A DNA stretch of 64,000 nt, from NCBI RefSeq assembly GCF_051488685.1, contig NZ_JBPSEH010000002.1:62001-126000 (forward strand). The letters run 5' to 3'. The notes beneath the pieces are model-generated. The model was not told the origin of the DNA. It was given only the letters and a program-made list of their open reading frames with translations, and did not search any database. Position numbers and translations under genes: made by a program. Source of the stretch: Melioribacter sp051488685. Lineage in GTDB: Bacteria; Bacteroidota; Ignavibacteria; Ignavibacteriales; Melioribacteraceae. Shown here piece by piece: positions 50,541 to 59,250 of this stretch. Every line of letters starts with the position of its first letter. Positions within the stretch are counted from its first letter, which is position 1.

Positions 50541-52136
50541 ATGAAGAAAATTATTCCTGCGATAGTAATTTCGATACTTCTCGGATTTTTTGTGGGTGTT
50601 AAACTCGACGATTTATTATTCCCTTTAAAAGATGTTCAACTGGATAAATTCGAAAAAGCTTACAGGTATACTTCTTATTTCTATGTCGATTCTCTCAATG
50701 AAAATGAATTGGTTGACAATGCAATCGAAGGTATGCTTAAAAATCTCGATCCGCATTCGGTTTATATAACGCCTGAAGAATTCTCATACGAAGAAGAAGA
50801 GATGAGAGGTAATTTCGAAGGTATCGGCATCGAATTTCAAATACTGAAAGATACTATTGTTGTAGTCTCTCCAATAACTGGAGGTCCAAGCGAATCAGTT
50901 GGTATTTTAGCCGGCGATCGGATTATTAAAATTGAAGGCAAGGACGCAACTGGACTGACGAATGACGATGTAATTAAATTGTTGAGAGGAAAAAAAGGAA
51001 CTCCTGTGAGTGTTACAGTATTAAGACCATCGAATAATTCAACAATCGATTTTACTATTGTCAGGGATAGAATAAATTTAAATTCAGTAGACATTGCATT
51101 GTTATATAACGGCAATATTGGATATATCAATTTGACACGCTTTTCGGAAACTTCTACCAGGGAAGTTATTGAAGCGCTCAATCGACTGCGTAAAGAGGGA
51201 ATGGAAAAACTTGTTCTTGATTTGAGAAATAATCCGGGGGGACTTCTTACACAAGCTTTTAACATTGCTGATTTATTTATCGACAGTACAAAAATGATTG
51301 TCTACACTAAAGGAAGATATGCTGAGTTTGACGAAGAATTCCGTGCACGTCGCAATTATCCATTCGAAAAATTACCATTGATAATTCTGGTTAATCGTGG
51401 CTCGGCTTCTGCCAGCGAAATTGTAGCTGGTGCAATACAGGACTGGGACCGTGGTTTGATTGTCGGTGAAACAACTTTTGGAAAAGGCCTGGTTCAGAGA
51501 CAATTTGTCCTACCGGATAATTCCGCATTACGAATTACAGTCTCAAAATATTATACCCCCTCAGGAAGAGAGATCCAGAGAAATTACAAGAATCGAGAAG
51601 AATATTACAATCAAATTAATTACAGAGAAGAACCCGATTCGATTAATATCAACCATAATTATGAAGATAGCTCTACTGTAATTTTTTATACTAAACACGG
51701 GCGTAAGGTTTTTGGAGGCGGAGGCATTACTCCCGACATCATTATCGATGCCGAAAAGAGTTCTGACTTTCTGGTTGATTTACGAAAAAATAATATCTAT
51801 TATCGATTTGTAAGAAATTATCTCGATAGGAATGGACAAAGACTGAGAAATCTTTACTCTTCAGATATGAATAATTTCTTGCGCAATTTCGATTTCGACT
51901 CGAAAGAAATCAATGAATTCTTGCAGTTTGCTAAAAACAATAATATCAAATTTACATCTAAAGATTTTCAAAACAACAGAAAATTTCTACTTGGAATATT
52001 AAAGGCGTTTGTTGCGCGTGAACTCTTTAAAGAAAAAGGATGGTATTCTGTTCTTTTGAATATCGACAGACAATTTCAGAATGCACTGAAGTATTTTGAA
52101 GAAGCAACTAAATTACCAGGCTTTTATGGAAATTAA
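50541..52136 (+). CDS. ctpA: Carboxy-terminal processing peptidase (CtpA/S41 family)
   Basis: 531 residues. An N-terminal membrane helix or signal (about 1-20), a PDZ domain (about 95-175, GIEFQILKDTIVVVSPITGGPSESVG core IVVVSPITGGPSE), and the S41 protease domain. The catalytic Ser is in NRGSASASEIVAGA and the catalytic Lys is 315 in TTFGKGLVQ. A C-terminal extension of about 150 residues is present. It acts in the periplasm on misfolded or C-terminally exposed proteins. It overlaps the next gene by 11 bases. Confidence 0.93.
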   Translation: MKKIIPAIVISILLGFFVGVKLDDLLFPLKDVQLDKFEKAYRYTSYFYVDSLNENELVDNAIEGMLKNLDPHSVYITPEEFSYEEEEMRGNFEGIGIEFQILKDTIVVVSPITGGPSESVGILAGDRIIKIEGKDATGLTNDDVIKLLRGKKGTPVSVTVLRPSNNSTIDFTIVRDRINLNSVDIALLYNGNIGYINLTRFSETSTREVIEALNRLRKEGMEKLVLDLRNNPGGLLTQAFNIADLFIDSTKMIVYTKGRYAEFDEEFRARRNYPFEKLPLIILVNRGSASASEIVAGAIQDWDRGLIVGETTFGKGLVQRQFVLPDNSALRITVSKYYTPSGREIQRNYKNREEYYNQINYREEPDSININHNYEDSSTVIFYTKHGRKVFGGGGITPDIIIDAEKSSDFLVDLRKNNIYYRFVRNYLDRNGQRLRNLYSSDMNNFLRNFDFDSKEINEFLQFAKNNNIKFTSKDFQNNRKFLLGILKAFVARELFKEKGWYSVLLNIDRQFQNALKYFEEATKLPGFYGN

Positions 52137-52659
52137 GCTCTATCCTTACAAAGAAAAATATCCGATTCTTGCTCCTGATGTTTTTGTAGCTCCAGGTGCT
52201 AAAATTATTGGTGATGTCGAAATACAGGAAGGTTCTTCCGTGTGGTACAACGTTGTAATTCGCGGAGATGTCAATTACATTAGAATTGGAAAAAATACAA
52301 ATATTCAGGACGGCTCGGTTCTTCACGTTACAAATCAAAAATTTCCACTGATTATTGAAAATAACGTAACAATCGGACACGCTGCAATTCTACACGGAGC
52401 AATTCTTAAGGAAAATTGTTTTGTCGGTATGGGAGCAATTCTACTCGATGGAGCCATTCTCGAAACAAATTCCATGGTGGCCGCTGGCTCTCTGGTTAAA
52501 CAGGGATTCGTTGTACCATCAGGTAAACTCGTCGCTGGCGTGCCGGCAAAAATTGTTAGAGAACTGACCGATGAAGAAATCGAGATGATCCATCAATCTG
52601 CTCGTAATTATAAGGAGTATGCCAGAATTTCAGCAGAATCTCTTAATAATCATATCTAG
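52126..52659 (+). CDS. Gamma-carbonic-anhydrase-like protein (left-handed beta-helix)
   Basis: 177 residues from ATG 52126, overlapping ctpA by 11 bases. The hexapeptide-repeat fold is seen as VWYNVVIRGDVNYIRIGKNTNIQDGSVLHV (core IRIGKNTNIQDGS). The three zinc histidines are in SVLHVT and IGHAAILHGA. The family includes active gamma-carbonic anhydrases and YrdA/PaaY-like thioesterases, and sequence alone cannot choose. It is widely found as a housekeeping gene. Confidence 0.88.
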   Translation: MEIKLYPYKEKYPILAPDVFVAPGAKIIGDVEIQEGSSVWYNVVIRGDVNYIRIGKNTNIQDGSVLHVTNQKFPLIIENNVTIGHAAILHGAILKENCFVGMGAILLDGAILETNSMVAAGSLVKQGFVVPSGKLVAGVPAKIVRELTDEEIEMIHQSARNYKEYARISAESLNNHI

Positions 52660-52667
52660 GTGTAAAA

Positions 52668-53105
52668 TTGCTCAGAAATGTTTATGTATACACGTCTTAT
52701 AAAATTTCAAAAAAAGTTATTCATAGAATTATTAAATTATTAAAAGACGATAACGGTCTAAAAATAATTAATCTTGAAATAAGTATAGTGGATATAAGCT
52801 CAATCGTTGAATTAAATAAAAAATATCTGAACCATAATTATGCTACCGACGTTATTTCATTAAATTATTCGGAAAGTAGTTCTATTATTGACGGTGAAAT
52901 ATTTATTTCTTATAATGTTGCCGAAGAAAACGCCAAAAAATATCGAGTTTCCTTTGATGATGAATTAAAAAGGCTTCTCATCCACGGTATTTTGCATTTA
53001 ATCGGATATGACGATGGAACACCAGCATTGCGAAAAAAAATGAAACTTAAAGAAGATTTTTATGTTAAAAAGGCAAAAATTTTAGGAAGTTTGATTTATG
53101 GATAA
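52668..53105 (+). CDS. ybeY: Endoribonuclease YbeY, aspartate-variant zinc site
   Basis: 145 residues. The metal site reads HGILHLIGYDD, His106 and His110 with Asp116 where most YbeY have His. The variant H-x3-H-x5-D is seen in Bacteroidota relatives as I recall them. It takes part in 16S rRNA 3'-end processing and ribosome quality control. The start is TTG 52668 with an AGGTG site. It overlaps the next gene by 8 bases. Confidence 0.93.
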   Translation: MLRNVYVYTSYKISKKVIHRIIKLLKDDNGLKIINLEISIVDISSIVELNKKYLNHNYATDVISLNYSESSSIIDGEIFISYNVAEENAKKYRVSFDDELKRLLIHGILHLIGYDDGTPALRKKMKLKEDFYVKKAKILGSLIYG

Positions 53106-53577
53106 TATGAAACCCGAAGTAATTGAAATTATATCTAAAATTCTGGAAGGACTTGGTAAAGGTAAGTCGCTCGAAGAATTGAATAAATATTTTACTGAAA
53201 AGAAAAAGTACGACAAACAGACTCTCAATATTGCCTTCAGTCTTATTTATGATAAAATAATTCTCCAAAACAGTTTTCAAATGCTCGAAGAAAAAGCTGG
53301 AATTAATAGGTTTAGAAAGAGCTTCAGATTTCTTACTGAAGAAGAGAAAGATGCTCTGGGCGTGGAGAATTATAATTATCTAATGCATTTAATAAACGTA
53401 GGATTAATAACTCCTACTACTCTCGAAGATATTCTCGAACAGATTTCGATGTTTCCGGAAAATAAAATAAGTAGAAACGAATTGAACTGGATTGTTCTTC
53501 TGTCTCTTGTCGATTTCGAATCCGACGTTCCACCCGGCAGTCGAATTCTGCTTTATACTTCCGACTACGTCAATTAA
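53098..53577 (+). CDS. smg: Smg/DUF494 family protein
   Basis: 159 residues, close to the E. coli Smg length of 157. The C-terminal ISRNELNWIVLLSLVDFE resembles the conserved LEDLKWVILMVLFN of Smg, and FRFLTEEEKDALG matches the middle. E. coli smg lies beside topA, and here it is also 11 bases before topA, which supports the call. The function of the family is unknown; its persistent link to topA suggests a role near DNA topology or smf-type processes. Confidence 0.8.
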   Translation: MDNMKPEVIEIISKILEGLGKGKSLEELNKYFTEKKKYDKQTLNIAFSLIYDKIILQNSFQMLEEKAGINRFRKSFRFLTEEEKDALGVENYNYLMHLINVGLITPTTLEDILEQISMFPENKISRNELNWIVLLSLVDFESDVPPGSRILLYTSDYVN

Positions 53578-53588
53578 GGTGAAAAATT

Positions 53589-55799
53589 ATGAGCAAAGAT
53601 CTTATTCTTGTTGAATCCCCTTCAAAAGCTAAGACGATTAATAAATATGTAGGTAATAAATATATTGTCGAAGCTACGATAGGACATATTAAAAATTTAC
53701 CAAAGAGTAAACTGGGAATTGATGTAGAAGACCAGTTTAAAACCAAATTTGTGACGATTCGCGGCAAAAGTGATATAATTAAGAGAATTAAGAATTTAGC
53801 GGCGAAGTCGAAAAATATTTATATTGCAACTGACCCCGACCGCGAAGGTGAAGCAATAGCTCAGGACGTGGTCGATATTTTAAACAAGGAGGACAGAGCC
53901 AAAGTGCGGCGCGTATTATTTAACGAAATAACAAAAAATGCCGTAAATAGAGCTCTCGAAAATCCTCTTCAGATTGACGATAAATTGGTCAGTTCTCAAC
54001 GAGCCCGCCGTGTGATGGATCGTATTATCGGGTATCAGGTAAGTCCATTTCTCTGGAAAGCTGTTATCGACCAATATGGAAGTTCACTTTCAGCTGGAAG
54101 AGTGCAGTCGGTTGCGCTTCGATTAATTTGCGAGCGGGAAGAGGAAATTGATAAATTTATTTCGACTGAATACTGGTCAATTATCGCCGTTTTCAAAACC
54201 GACAGGGGAGAAGAATTCTCGGCAAAACTATTTGAAATCGAAGGGAGGCAATTAAAAATTCAACCCAAACCCGAAATGACGGATAAAGAATGGGAAGAAT
54301 TTTTGAAGAAAAACTTTGCCATCAATTCCAGAGAGATAGCAGATAAAATTATTTCGGAAATCAAAAGCGTAAAGGAATTTAAGATTTCCGAAATTAATAA
54401 ACGCCAGACGAAAAGGAATCCGTCGCCTCCATTTATCACGAGTACTTTACAGGTTGAAGCATCGAAGCGACTCCGATTTCGACCTCGCCGCACTATGATG
54501 CTTGCACAGCAACTCTACGAAGGGGTGTCGATCGGTGATGAAGGTCTTACAGGTTTAATTACTTATATGAGAACCGACTCAACTCGTATGAGCGATGAAA
54601 TTTTAAACGATGCACGTCATTATATCAGAACTCAATATGGCGACGAATATTTACCCGATTCCCCGAGAACTTATCTTTCTAAAAATAAAAATGTGCAGGA
54701 TGCTCACGAAGCAATTCGTCCAACTTCACTTAAATATACACCAGAATATGTTAAACCGTATCTTGATTCTTCACAGTACAAACTTTATGAATTGATCTGG
54801 AATCGCTTCATAGCCTCACAAATGGAACCGGCAGTATTCGAGAATACTACAGTTTCAGTTATAGGCGATAAATTCGTTTTTAAAGCTACTGGTTCAACTT
54901 TATTATTTGACGGTTTTCTTAAAGTATACGACGATTCAAACGGCAACGAAGAAAACAATGATACAGATGACCTGAAAAATATAAAAATACCAGCAGGACT
55001 CAATAGCAACCAAATCCTTAATCTGGTAGATCTAAAATCGAATCAACATTTTACAAAACCACCGGCTCGTTATACAGAAAGTAGTTTAATAAAGGAATTG
55101 GAAAATAAAGGCATAGGACGACCGAGCACTTACGCTTTAATTGTCGGCACTATACTCGATAGAAAATATGTTGAAAGTGTAGACCGTAAATTAGTGCCAA
55201 CGGAACTCGGCAAAAAAGTAAACGATATTTTAGTAAAGAATTTTCCGAACATTTTCGATGTAGGCTTTACAGCAAAAATGGAAGATGAACTCGACTCGAT
55301 TGCCGAGGGAGAAAATGATTATGTACAGGTTCTTACAGATTTTTATCAACCTTTTTCTGAAACGCTTGCTAAAGTGGAATCGAAGCTCGAAAAAATTAAG
55401 TGCGAAAAGTGCGGTTCAGACATGGAAGTGAAAATTGGCAGGTATGGAAAATTTCTTGCATGTACAAATTACCCCGAATGTAAAAACATTAAATCTCTTA
55501 AAGAAATCAGTAATTCAAACAACGAGCCCGAATATACAGGCAATACATGTCCAAAATGTGGAGGTAGAACTCTTTACCGCGAAAGCAAATATGGCCGTTT
55601 TATCGGTTGCGAAAACTATCCTGAATGCGATTATACAGAACAAATTACAACTGGTATTAAATGTCCGGAATGCGGCGAAGGAGAATTGATTCCTAAAAGG
55701 ACTAAACGTGGTCGAATTTTTTACAGCTGTAGCAGATATCCCGATTGTGAATATGCAACATGGAAGCTTCCTAAAGAGGAAGAGGTCGACAACGACTAA
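53589..55799 (+). CDS. topA: DNA topoisomerase I (type IA)
   Basis: 736 residues. TOPRIM domain with VESPSKAKTINKYVG and TDPDREGEAIA, active-site Tyr326 in GLITYMRTDSTRM, then three C-terminal zinc-finger units (about 600-725) each with paired cysteines: KCEKCG...CTNYPEC, TCPKCG...CENYPEC and KCPECG...CSRYPDC. It relaxes negative supercoils. It follows smg by 11 bases and is followed by xerC/D. Confidence 0.96.
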   Translation: MSKDLILVESPSKAKTINKYVGNKYIVEATIGHIKNLPKSKLGIDVEDQFKTKFVTIRGKSDIIKRIKNLAAKSKNIYIATDPDREGEAIAQDVVDILNKEDRAKVRRVLFNEITKNAVNRALENPLQIDDKLVSSQRARRVMDRIIGYQVSPFLWKAVIDQYGSSLSAGRVQSVALRLICEREEEIDKFISTEYWSIIAVFKTDRGEEFSAKLFEIEGRQLKIQPKPEMTDKEWEEFLKKNFAINSREIADKIISEIKSVKEFKISEINKRQTKRNPSPPFITSTLQVEASKRLRFRPRRTMMLAQQLYEGVSIGDEGLTGLITYMRTDSTRMSDEILNDARHYIRTQYGDEYLPDSPRTYLSKNKNVQDAHEAIRPTSLKYTPEYVKPYLDSSQYKLYELIWNRFIASQMEPAVFENTTVSVIGDKFVFKATGSTLLFDGFLKVYDDSNGNEENNDTDDLKNIKIPAGLNSNQILNLVDLKSNQHFTKPPARYTESSLIKELENKGIGRPSTYALIVGTILDRKYVESVDRKLVPTELGKKVNDILVKNFPNIFDVGFTAKMEDELDSIAEGENDYVQVLTDFYQPFSETLAKVESKLEKIKCEKCGSDMEVKIGRYGKFLACTNYPECKNIKSLKEISNSNNEPEYTGNTCPKCGGRTLYRESKYGRFIGCENYPECDYTEQITTGIKCPECGEGELIPKRTKRGRIFYSCSRYPDCEYATWKLPKEEEVDND

Positions 55800-55810
55800 C
55801 TCATAATTTT

Positions 55811-56719
55811 ATGTCCTATGAAAAAATAAATAATATCGTTGGCAAATTGCTGTCCGAAATGTCGGGAGTCAATCGGGTATCTCAAAATACCGTCGACGCA
55901 TATTCCACTGATTTAAATCAATTTGTCGAATATTGCGATGAATTAGGTGTTTCGTCTCTGGATAAAATTACCGGAAGACATCTTCGTAATTACCTTGTCA
56001 GGTTAAATGAAAAGGGAATTAGCAAAACTTCGGTGGCTCGTAAGCTATCGGCATTGCGCAAACTTTTTCAATTTGCTTTAAAGAATAATTTAATAGCATC
56101 TAATCCGATAAAGAAAATATCCAATCCGAAAGTCAAAAGGAAACTGCCTGAAACAATAAGTGCCTCATTTTATGAAGATATCATTTCCAAAATTGATACA
56201 ATAGATGAAGACGAAATGGTAAGAAGGACTTATAAAATAATTGTAGAACTTTTATATGGATGTGCTCTTCGGGTTTCTGAACTGACATCGCTAAAACTGA
56301 AAGATGTTGACCTTAGCAATAAAACTATTAAAGTATTTGGTAAGGGTTCCAAAACAAGGTACGTCCCGATCGGCGCAAAAACATATCAAATTTTGAAAGA
56401 ATATATCGATAATATGGAATCAAAAAACAGTAATGACTTTTTGATTACATTAAATGGTAAGCCAGTGGATAGGTTTTATATTTACCGCCTCGTTAGAAAA
56501 TTATTGAGTGGTTACGAATTAAAACGCAAAAGTCCACATATTTTCAGACATAGTTCAGCTACTCATATGCTTGACAACTATGCTGACCTTCTTGCTGTTA
56601 AAGAATTTCTCGGGCACGAAAATCTTTCTACCACTCAAATCTATACGCACGTCAGTATCGAGAGGATAAAAAAAATTTATAAACAAGCTCATCCAAAATC
56701 AAAAAAGGAGTCGTTATGA
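55811..56719 (+). CDS. xerC: Tyrosine recombinase XerC/XerD family
   Basis: 302 residues. N-terminal core-binding domain (about 8-95) and catalytic domain with Arg about 153 (YGCALRVSELTSL), Lys in GKGSKTR, HIFRHSSATHML, His in LGHENLSTTQIYTHV and the nucleophilic Tyr in that same segment (IYTHV). The length and the chromosomal housekeeping context suggest dimer resolution rather than a phage integrase. XerC versus XerD cannot be decided from here. It overlaps the HPF gene as ATGA. Confidence 0.9.
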   Translation: MSYEKINNIVGKLLSEMSGVNRVSQNTVDAYSTDLNQFVEYCDELGVSSLDKITGRHLRNYLVRLNEKGISKTSVARKLSALRKLFQFALKNNLIASNPIKKISNPKVKRKLPETISASFYEDIISKIDTIDEDEMVRRTYKIIVELLYGCALRVSELTSLKLKDVDLSNKTIKVFGKGSKTRYVPIGAKTYQILKEYIDNMESKNSNDFLITLNGKPVDRFYIYRLVRKLLSGYELKRKSPHIFRHSSATHMLDNYADLLAVKEFLGHENLSTTQIYTHVSIERIKKIYKQAHPKSKKESL

Positions 56720-57018
56720 ATATTAAAATTACATCGCGTAAATTCAGAGCAAAAGATTCCTTGAAGAATTTCATCAAAGAGGAAATCAAGTCGGCAGAAA
56801 AATTTTACGACGAGATCCTGGACGTCGACGTCATATTGAGCTATACAAAACCAGAGGACAGTATAAAAACTGCTGAAATAATTGCACAAATACCGGGTAA
56901 AACGTTATCTGTTTCGCACTCCAGTGACGACTTTGAAAAATCGGTATCTGCTGCAGTCGAAAAATTGATACGTCAACTCCAAAAGATTAAGACACAAAGG
57001 AACGCAAGGAAAAAATAA
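56716..57018 (+). CDS. hpf: Ribosome hibernation promoting factor (short HPF/RaiA)
   Basis: 100 residues, the short form. ITSRKFRAKDSLKNFIKEEI and the TAEIIAQIPGKTLSVSHSSDDFEKSVSAAVEKL region match (core LSVSHSSDDFEKSVSA). It dimerises 70S ribosomes or blocks the decoding site during dormancy. It is coupled at both ends: ATGA with xerC and TAATG with hprK, so a stress-related regulator, recombinase and HPr kinase share one transcript. Confidence 0.9.
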   Translation: MNIKITSRKFRAKDSLKNFIKEEIKSAEKFYDEILDVDVILSYTKPEDSIKTAEIIAQIPGKTLSVSHSSDDFEKSVSAAVEKLIRQLQKIKTQRNARKK

Positions 57019-58028
57019 TGAAACTTGACGATAGAAATATCTCAAGAAAAGAATATATAACCGTTGATTTCTTTTTCAAAAAGACAAAAGAAAAATTCAA
57101 ATTACGTTTGCTCAACGAGCGGGTCGGTTTTGAAAGAAAAATTAAAGACCAGAATCTGCATCGTCCGGGTTTACCACTTGCAGGTTTTTTAGACCTGTTT
57201 GCTTATAGCCGAATTCAGGTTTTTGGAAATACGGAAATGAGCTATCTCCACAGTTTATCGAAAGAAGAAAGGAGGAATTCATTAAACCGCATTTTCAAAT
57301 TCGAAATTCCTTGTATAATAATAACAAATAGCAATCTTCCTTCGCCGGAAATGATTGAGCTCGCAAACGAATTTAACATTCCCATTTTTGGTTCAGATTA
57401 TACTACAACGAAATTAATTTATTTACTTGGAGATTTCCTCGACGACCAATTTGCGCCACGCATAACAGTACACGGTTCGCTTGTCGATGTCTACGGTGTC
57501 GGTATTTTGTTCACCGGTAAATCAGGTATTGGAAAAAGCGAAGTTGCACTCGATCTTGTCGAAAGGGGACACAGACTCGTTGCCGATGATGTCGTAATTT
57601 TAACTAAAAAGGGGGAAGGAATTCTGATGGCTTCGGGGACCGACCTGGTTAAACATTTTATGGAATTAAGAGGCATCGGAATTATCGATATTCGGAGTAT
57701 GTTTGGTGTGCGCGCTATTCGATATCAAAAACGTCTTGAAGTAGTTGTTGAGCTCGAAATATGGGACGATAAAATCGATTATACACGTACGGGACTCGAG
57801 GATTCGTTCATTAAAATTCTCGACATCGAAATACCGTATATAAAACTTCCCATAATTCCGGGAAAGAATATTACCGTGATTTCAGAAATTATTGCTATTA
57901 ATTATTTACTGAAGCACTACGGTTACGACGCAGCAAAAGTCTTACAAAAAAGAATAGAGGATCAAATTCGTAAAAAAGGCGAAGATTACGACCGTACGGT
58001 CGATTATTTCGAGCACGATTTTGAATAG
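57018..58028 (+). CDS. hprK: HPr kinase/phosphorylase
   Basis: 336 residues. Walker A is GKSGIGKSEVALDL (about 167), the HPrK signature ELRGIGIIDIRSMFG is present and the N-terminal domain has KDQNLHRPGLPLAGF. It phosphorylates or dephosphorylates HPr on Ser46, so the HPr at 17927 with Ser46 is its likely target. Start overlaps hpf as TAATG. The gene lies about 39 kb from ptsH-ptsI. Confidence 0.95.
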   Translation: MKLDDRNISRKEYITVDFFFKKTKEKFKLRLLNERVGFERKIKDQNLHRPGLPLAGFLDLFAYSRIQVFGNTEMSYLHSLSKEERRNSLNRIFKFEIPCIIITNSNLPSPEMIELANEFNIPIFGSDYTTTKLIYLLGDFLDDQFAPRITVHGSLVDVYGVGILFTGKSGIGKSEVALDLVERGHRLVADDVVILTKKGEGILMASGTDLVKHFMELRGIGIIDIRSMFGVRAIRYQKRLEVVVELEIWDDKIDYTRTGLEDSFIKILDIEIPYIKLPIIPGKNITVISEIIAINYLLKHYGYDAAKVLQKRIEDQIRKKGEDYDRTVDYFEHDFE

Positions 58029-58038
58029 CCTTTTCTAC

Positions 58039-58067
58039 TTGACACCCGATAATGGTTTTATTATTTT
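58039..58067 (+). promoter_or_regulatory. Candidate sigma70-like promoter for the M23 peptidase run
   Basis: A perfect TTGACA (58039-58044), 17 bases, TATTTT (58062-58067). The start would be near 58074, giving a 14-base leader to ATG 58088. Confidence 0.5.
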
Positions 58068-58087
58068 CGACACACAAATAAATTATT

Positions 58088-59002
58088 ATGAAAAAATTTT
58101 ACTACTTTTCAAAATCTAAGCTTAAGTTTGTAGAAGTCGAAAACTTCTACAAAAAGTTCCTGTTTTTAGTGGCCTTCTTATCGGTCGTAATATCTTTCTT
58201 TATTTTTGGAACTTACCTTGTTGTTAACGAGTTTATTAACCCAGATTCAGAAATCAGAAAATTGAAAAAAGACAATGCACTGTTGCGGTCAAAACTTGAA
58301 ATGATGACTGAAAAATACGTTGAACTCGATAAAAGGGTTAAAGAATTGAAAGATTTAAGCTATTCATTGCGACTGACTGCAAATCTTGAAATCGACAGCA
58401 GTGTATTTGGCACAGGAGGAGCTGCCTTTACTCCAATTACAACTAACGATCCATCGTCAATAACAAGTTTCGTAAAAAATCTTGATAAACTGGTCAACAA
58501 AGTTGAAAACAATCTAAATTCTGAGCGTAATAATTACAATGAAATTGTCAGAAAACTAAAAGAAAACGAAGTGTTGTTTGCCTCAATTCCTGCAATAAAA
58601 CCATGCTCGGGAACAATTGCAGACGATTTTGGTTTAAGGATGCACCCGATTTTAAAGGTTAAAAGAATGCATAGCGGTGTGGATATTATCACGGACGTCG
58701 GCACAAAAATTTATGCACCGGGTAATGGTACTGTAATTTTTGAAGGCAATCGAGGCAGTTACGGATTAACACTTGAAATTGATCACGGCTTCGGTTATAA
58801 AACAATTTATGCTCATTTAATGAAGACTAAAGTAAAAATTGGTCAAAAGGTAAAACGAGGCGACCTGATTGCCTATTCTGGGAATTCAGGCTTATCAACC
58901 GGTCCTCATTTACACTACGAAGTTAGACATAATGATGTTCCTTTAAATCCATTGAATTTTATTTATGAAGACTTGGATTTATTTGAATTTGTAAAAAAAT
59001 AG
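58088..59002 (+). CDS. M23 family peptidoglycan endopeptidase
   Basis: 304 residues. An N-terminal membrane helix (about 25-48), a coiled-coil region (about 55-100) and an M23/LytM domain (about 175-295) with the zinc ligands in MHSGVDI and GPHLHYEV. Its layout (helix, coiled coil, LytM) matches envelope proteins that modify the wall during elongation or division. A candidate promoter sits just upstream. Confidence 0.93.
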   Translation: MKKFYYFSKSKLKFVEVENFYKKFLFLVAFLSVVISFFIFGTYLVVNEFINPDSEIRKLKKDNALLRSKLEMMTEKYVELDKRVKELKDLSYSLRLTANLEIDSSVFGTGGAAFTPITTNDPSSITSFVKNLDKLVNKVENNLNSERNNYNEIVRKLKENEVLFASIPAIKPCSGTIADDFGLRMHPILKVKRMHSGVDIITDVGTKIYAPGNGTVIFEGNRGSYGLTLEIDHGFGYKTIYAHLMKTKVKIGQKVKRGDLIAYSGNSGLSTGPHLHYEVRHNDVPLNPLNFIYEDLDLFEFVKK

Positions 59003-59015
59003 AGGAGATAGCTAT

Positions 59016-59246
59016 ATGATATGGACCATTGAATTAGCATCATATTTAGACGATGCACCGTGGCCCGCTACGAAAGAGGAGCTCATTGACTATGCCGAAC
59101 GTATTGGTGCTCCTATTGAGGTTATTGAGAACCTGCAGGAATTAGAAGATACAGATGAGCCATACGAATCAATTGAAGATATATGGCCTGACTATCCAAC
59201 AGATGAAGATTTCTTTTATAACGACGATGAAGAATATAAATCCTGA
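59016..59246 (+). CDS. Small acidic DUF2795-type protein
   Basis: 76 residues with the strongly conserved opening IWTIELASYLDDAPWPATKEELIDYA and an acidic C-terminus (core SYLDDAPWPATKEELI). The family is common in Bacteroidota and Chlorobiota and has no established function. The ribosome site GAGGAGA precedes ATG 59016. It sits between the M23 peptidase and the DNA polymerase delta-prime gene. Confidence 0.88.
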   Translation: MIWTIELASYLDDAPWPATKEELIDYAERIGAPIEVIENLQELEDTDEPYESIEDIWPDYPTDEDFFYNDDEEYKS

Positions 59247-59250
59247 TAAC

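Noticed and set aside
55811..56719. Tyrosine recombinase as an integrase of a mobile island
   Set aside because: No att-like repeats, tRNA or phage genes are nearby, and it is coupled to housekeeping genes, so XerC/D is preferred.
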